Shown piece by piece: positions 62,764 to 64,000 of a stretch of 64,000 bases of DNA (its first letter is position 1; the number at the start of each line of letters is the position of its first letter). The DNA lies in contig JADLGE010000047.1 of assembly GCA_020849475.1 (NCBI GenBank), positions 1-64,000 on the forward strand, read 5' to 3'. The notes under the pieces were generated by a model that searched no databases, was not told where the DNA came from, and saw nothing but the letters and a program-made list of their open reading frames with translations. The translations under genes were made by a program, and so were the position numbers. This DNA is from Gammaproteobacteria bacterium (lineage in GTDB: Bacteria > Pseudomonadota > Gammaproteobacteria > Ga0077536).

Positions 62764-64000
62764 ATTCGCCGAAACGGTCGCTGCGCATCGGCGAACTGCT
62801 GGTTCAGAAGGGCGTCGTCAGCTCCGATCAGATTCGCATCGCGCTCACCGAACAGCGCAAGAACCGTGATCACCTCGGGCGCATTCTGGTGCGCCTGGGC
62901 TTTGCCACCGAGGCCATCATCCTCGACGTGCTGGGCGGCGCCTTAGGCCAACAGAAAGCGCAGCTCTCGCAGGTGGTGGTCGATTCGGAAGCCATCCGCC
63001 TCATTCCCAAGGACATGGCGCGGCGCTTTCATATCCTGCCGCTGACCTTCGACGCCAACAGCAATCGCCTGACCGTGGCGATGGCCGACACCTTCAACGT
63101 GGTGGCGCTCGACCAGCTTGCCGCCCATCTCGGTGGCGCGGTCGAGATCGTGCCCTTGATGGCGGGCGAGGCGGAAATCGAAAAAGCCATCGACCAGTTC
63201 TACGGTTTCGAACTGTCGGTCGACGGCATCCTGCGCGAAATAGAAACCGGTGAAATCGACTACGAGAGTCTCGATGCCGACAGCGCCGAGTACAGCCAAC
63301 CGGTGGTGCGGCTGGTCAACGCCCTGCTGTCCGATGCGGTCAAGCGCGGCGCCTCGGACATCCACTTCGAACCGGAAGAGGGCTTCCTGCGTTTTCGCTA
63401 TCGCATCGATGGCGTGCTGCGCCAGATAAGGTCCTTGCACAAGAACTACTGGTCGGCGCTGGCGGTGCGTCTGAAAGTGATGTCCGGCATGGACATCGCC
63501 GAGACCCGCGCGCCCCAGGACGGTCGCATCACCTTGAGTCTGTCGGGGCGGCAGATTGATTTTCGTGTCTCGACTTTCCCGACCGTGCACGGCGAGAACA
63601 TCGTGCTGCGCGTGCTGGACCGCCAGAAAGGCATCGTGCCCATCGACGAGCTCGGTCTCGACGACGATGTGCTCATGACCTTGAAGCTCATGGTGGCGCG
63701 CCCCGAAGGCCTGTTGCTGGTGACCGGGCCTACTGGCAGCGGCAAGACCACCACGCTCTACAGTCTCCTGAACCACCTCAACACCGAGTCGGTCAACATC
63801 ATGACCTTGGAAGACCCGGTGGAATATCCGATGGGCATGATTCGACAGACGTCCATCAACGAAGTCGCGCGCCTCGACTTCGCGAGCGGCGTGCGCTCGA
63901 TCCTGCGTCAGGATCCGGACATCATTCTGGTCGGCGAAATTCGCGACGAAGACACCGCCTCGATGGCGTTTCGCGCCGCCATGACCGGCCACCAGGTGTT
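62760..64000 (+). CDS. mshE: MSHA pilus extension ATPase MshE (3' truncated by the window)
   Basis: 413 codons are visible before the window ends. The N-terminal MshEN domain has two 24-residue c-di-GMP-binding motifs: the first matches fully (RIGELLVQKGVVSSDQIR...Q), then a 5-residue spacer, then a second motif starting HLGRILVRLGF, with His where Arg is usual. The GspE/PilB ATPase core follows: Walker A GPTGSGKT at 323-330, the Asp box LEDPVEYP, and Walker B region DPDIILVGEIRDEDT. It powers pilus extension and is predicted to respond to c-di-GMP. The start is the ATG overlapping the mshN stop. Confidence 0.95.
   Translation, partial: MNSPKRSLRIGELLVQKGVVSSDQIRIALTEQRKNRDHLGRILVRLGFATEAIILDVLGGALGQQKAQLSQVVVDSEAIRLIPKDMARRFHILPLTFDANSNRLTVAMADTFNVVALDQLAAHLGGAVEIVPLMAGEAEIEKAIDQFYGFELSVDGILREIETGEIDYESLDADSAEYSQPVVRLVNALLSDAVKRGASDIHFEPEEGFLRFRYRIDGVLRQIRSLHKNYWSALAVRLKVMSGMDIAETRAPQDGRITLSLSGRQIDFRVSTFPTVHGENIVLRVLDRQKGIVPIDELGLDDDVLMTLKLMVARPEGLLLVTGPTGSGKTTTLYSLLNHLNTESVNIMTLEDPVEYPMGMIRQTSINEVARLDFASGVRSILRQDPDIILVGEIRDEDTASMAFRAAMTGHQV

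Overview
The window is GC-rich, densely coding bacterial chromosome with no tRNA, rRNA, phage or transposase. Several features point to a gammaproteobacterium: a 6S RNA directly after zapA, the ygfB-pepP-ubiH-ubiI order divergent from zapA, and an MSHA-type pilus cluster. Metabolism looks aerobic and heterotrophic (ubiquinone synthesis, a PQQ alcohol dehydrogenase, glycolysis and gluconeogenesis genes), with cyanophycin as a nitrogen and carbon reserve. The lineage cannot be fixed from sequence alone.

Layout. 1-6.4 kb: the end of a type I restriction-modification locus (hsdM), abutting a 5'-truncated DUF3800 gene, then a SNF2 helicase and SWIM zinc-finger pair. 6.6-14.6 kb: a minus-strand cluster with two genes interrupted by in-frame UGA codons that read as selenocysteine, a GrdB-like protein and a peroxiredoxin-like protein. 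Each UGA is followed by a hairpin that fits the bacterial SECIS rules. Between them lie a triple-RidA fusion, a quinohemoprotein dehydrogenase and an LLM-class oxidoreductase; an AftB-like glycosyltransferase follows the GrdB-like gene. 14.7-19.6 kb: a glutaminase-STAS-cNMP-binding fusion facing a CHASE2 nucleotide cyclase, then an HD hydrolase. 19.9-24.3 kb: a FecR-TPR-outer-membrane-barrel protein and a secreted cysteine-containing partner. 24.3-28.6 kb: repeats, a chemoreceptor, an EthD protein and three lipid-related genes (CDP-alcohol transferase, EEP phosphatase, CarS-like).

28.7-36.3 kb: the cyanophycin locus, with an ABC transporter and DUF1854 gene divergent from two cyanophycin synthetase genes; the first has a dead Mur-ligase half. 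36.4-41.6 kb: a hybrid histidine kinase translationally coupled to a REC-GGDEF-EAL regulator. 41.7-48.1 kb: 6S RNA, zapA, a ZapB-like gene, ygfB, pepP, ubiH, ubiI and purC. 48.2-48.5 kb: a cupin gene bracketed by inverted repeats. 48.6-55.4 kb: a tkt-gap-pgk-pyk-fda run. 55.7-64 kb: metF, a sigma54-dependent PrsR-like regulator, then mshM, mshL, mshN and a 3'-truncated mshE whose N-terminus carries a c-di-GMP-binding motif.

The most unusual content is the selenoprotein cluster at 8.4-14.6 kb: two UxxC proteins in one co-directional group with a single-chain RidA pseudo-trimer. The cyclase/cNMP-glutaminase pair and the FecR-TPR-barrel module come next.
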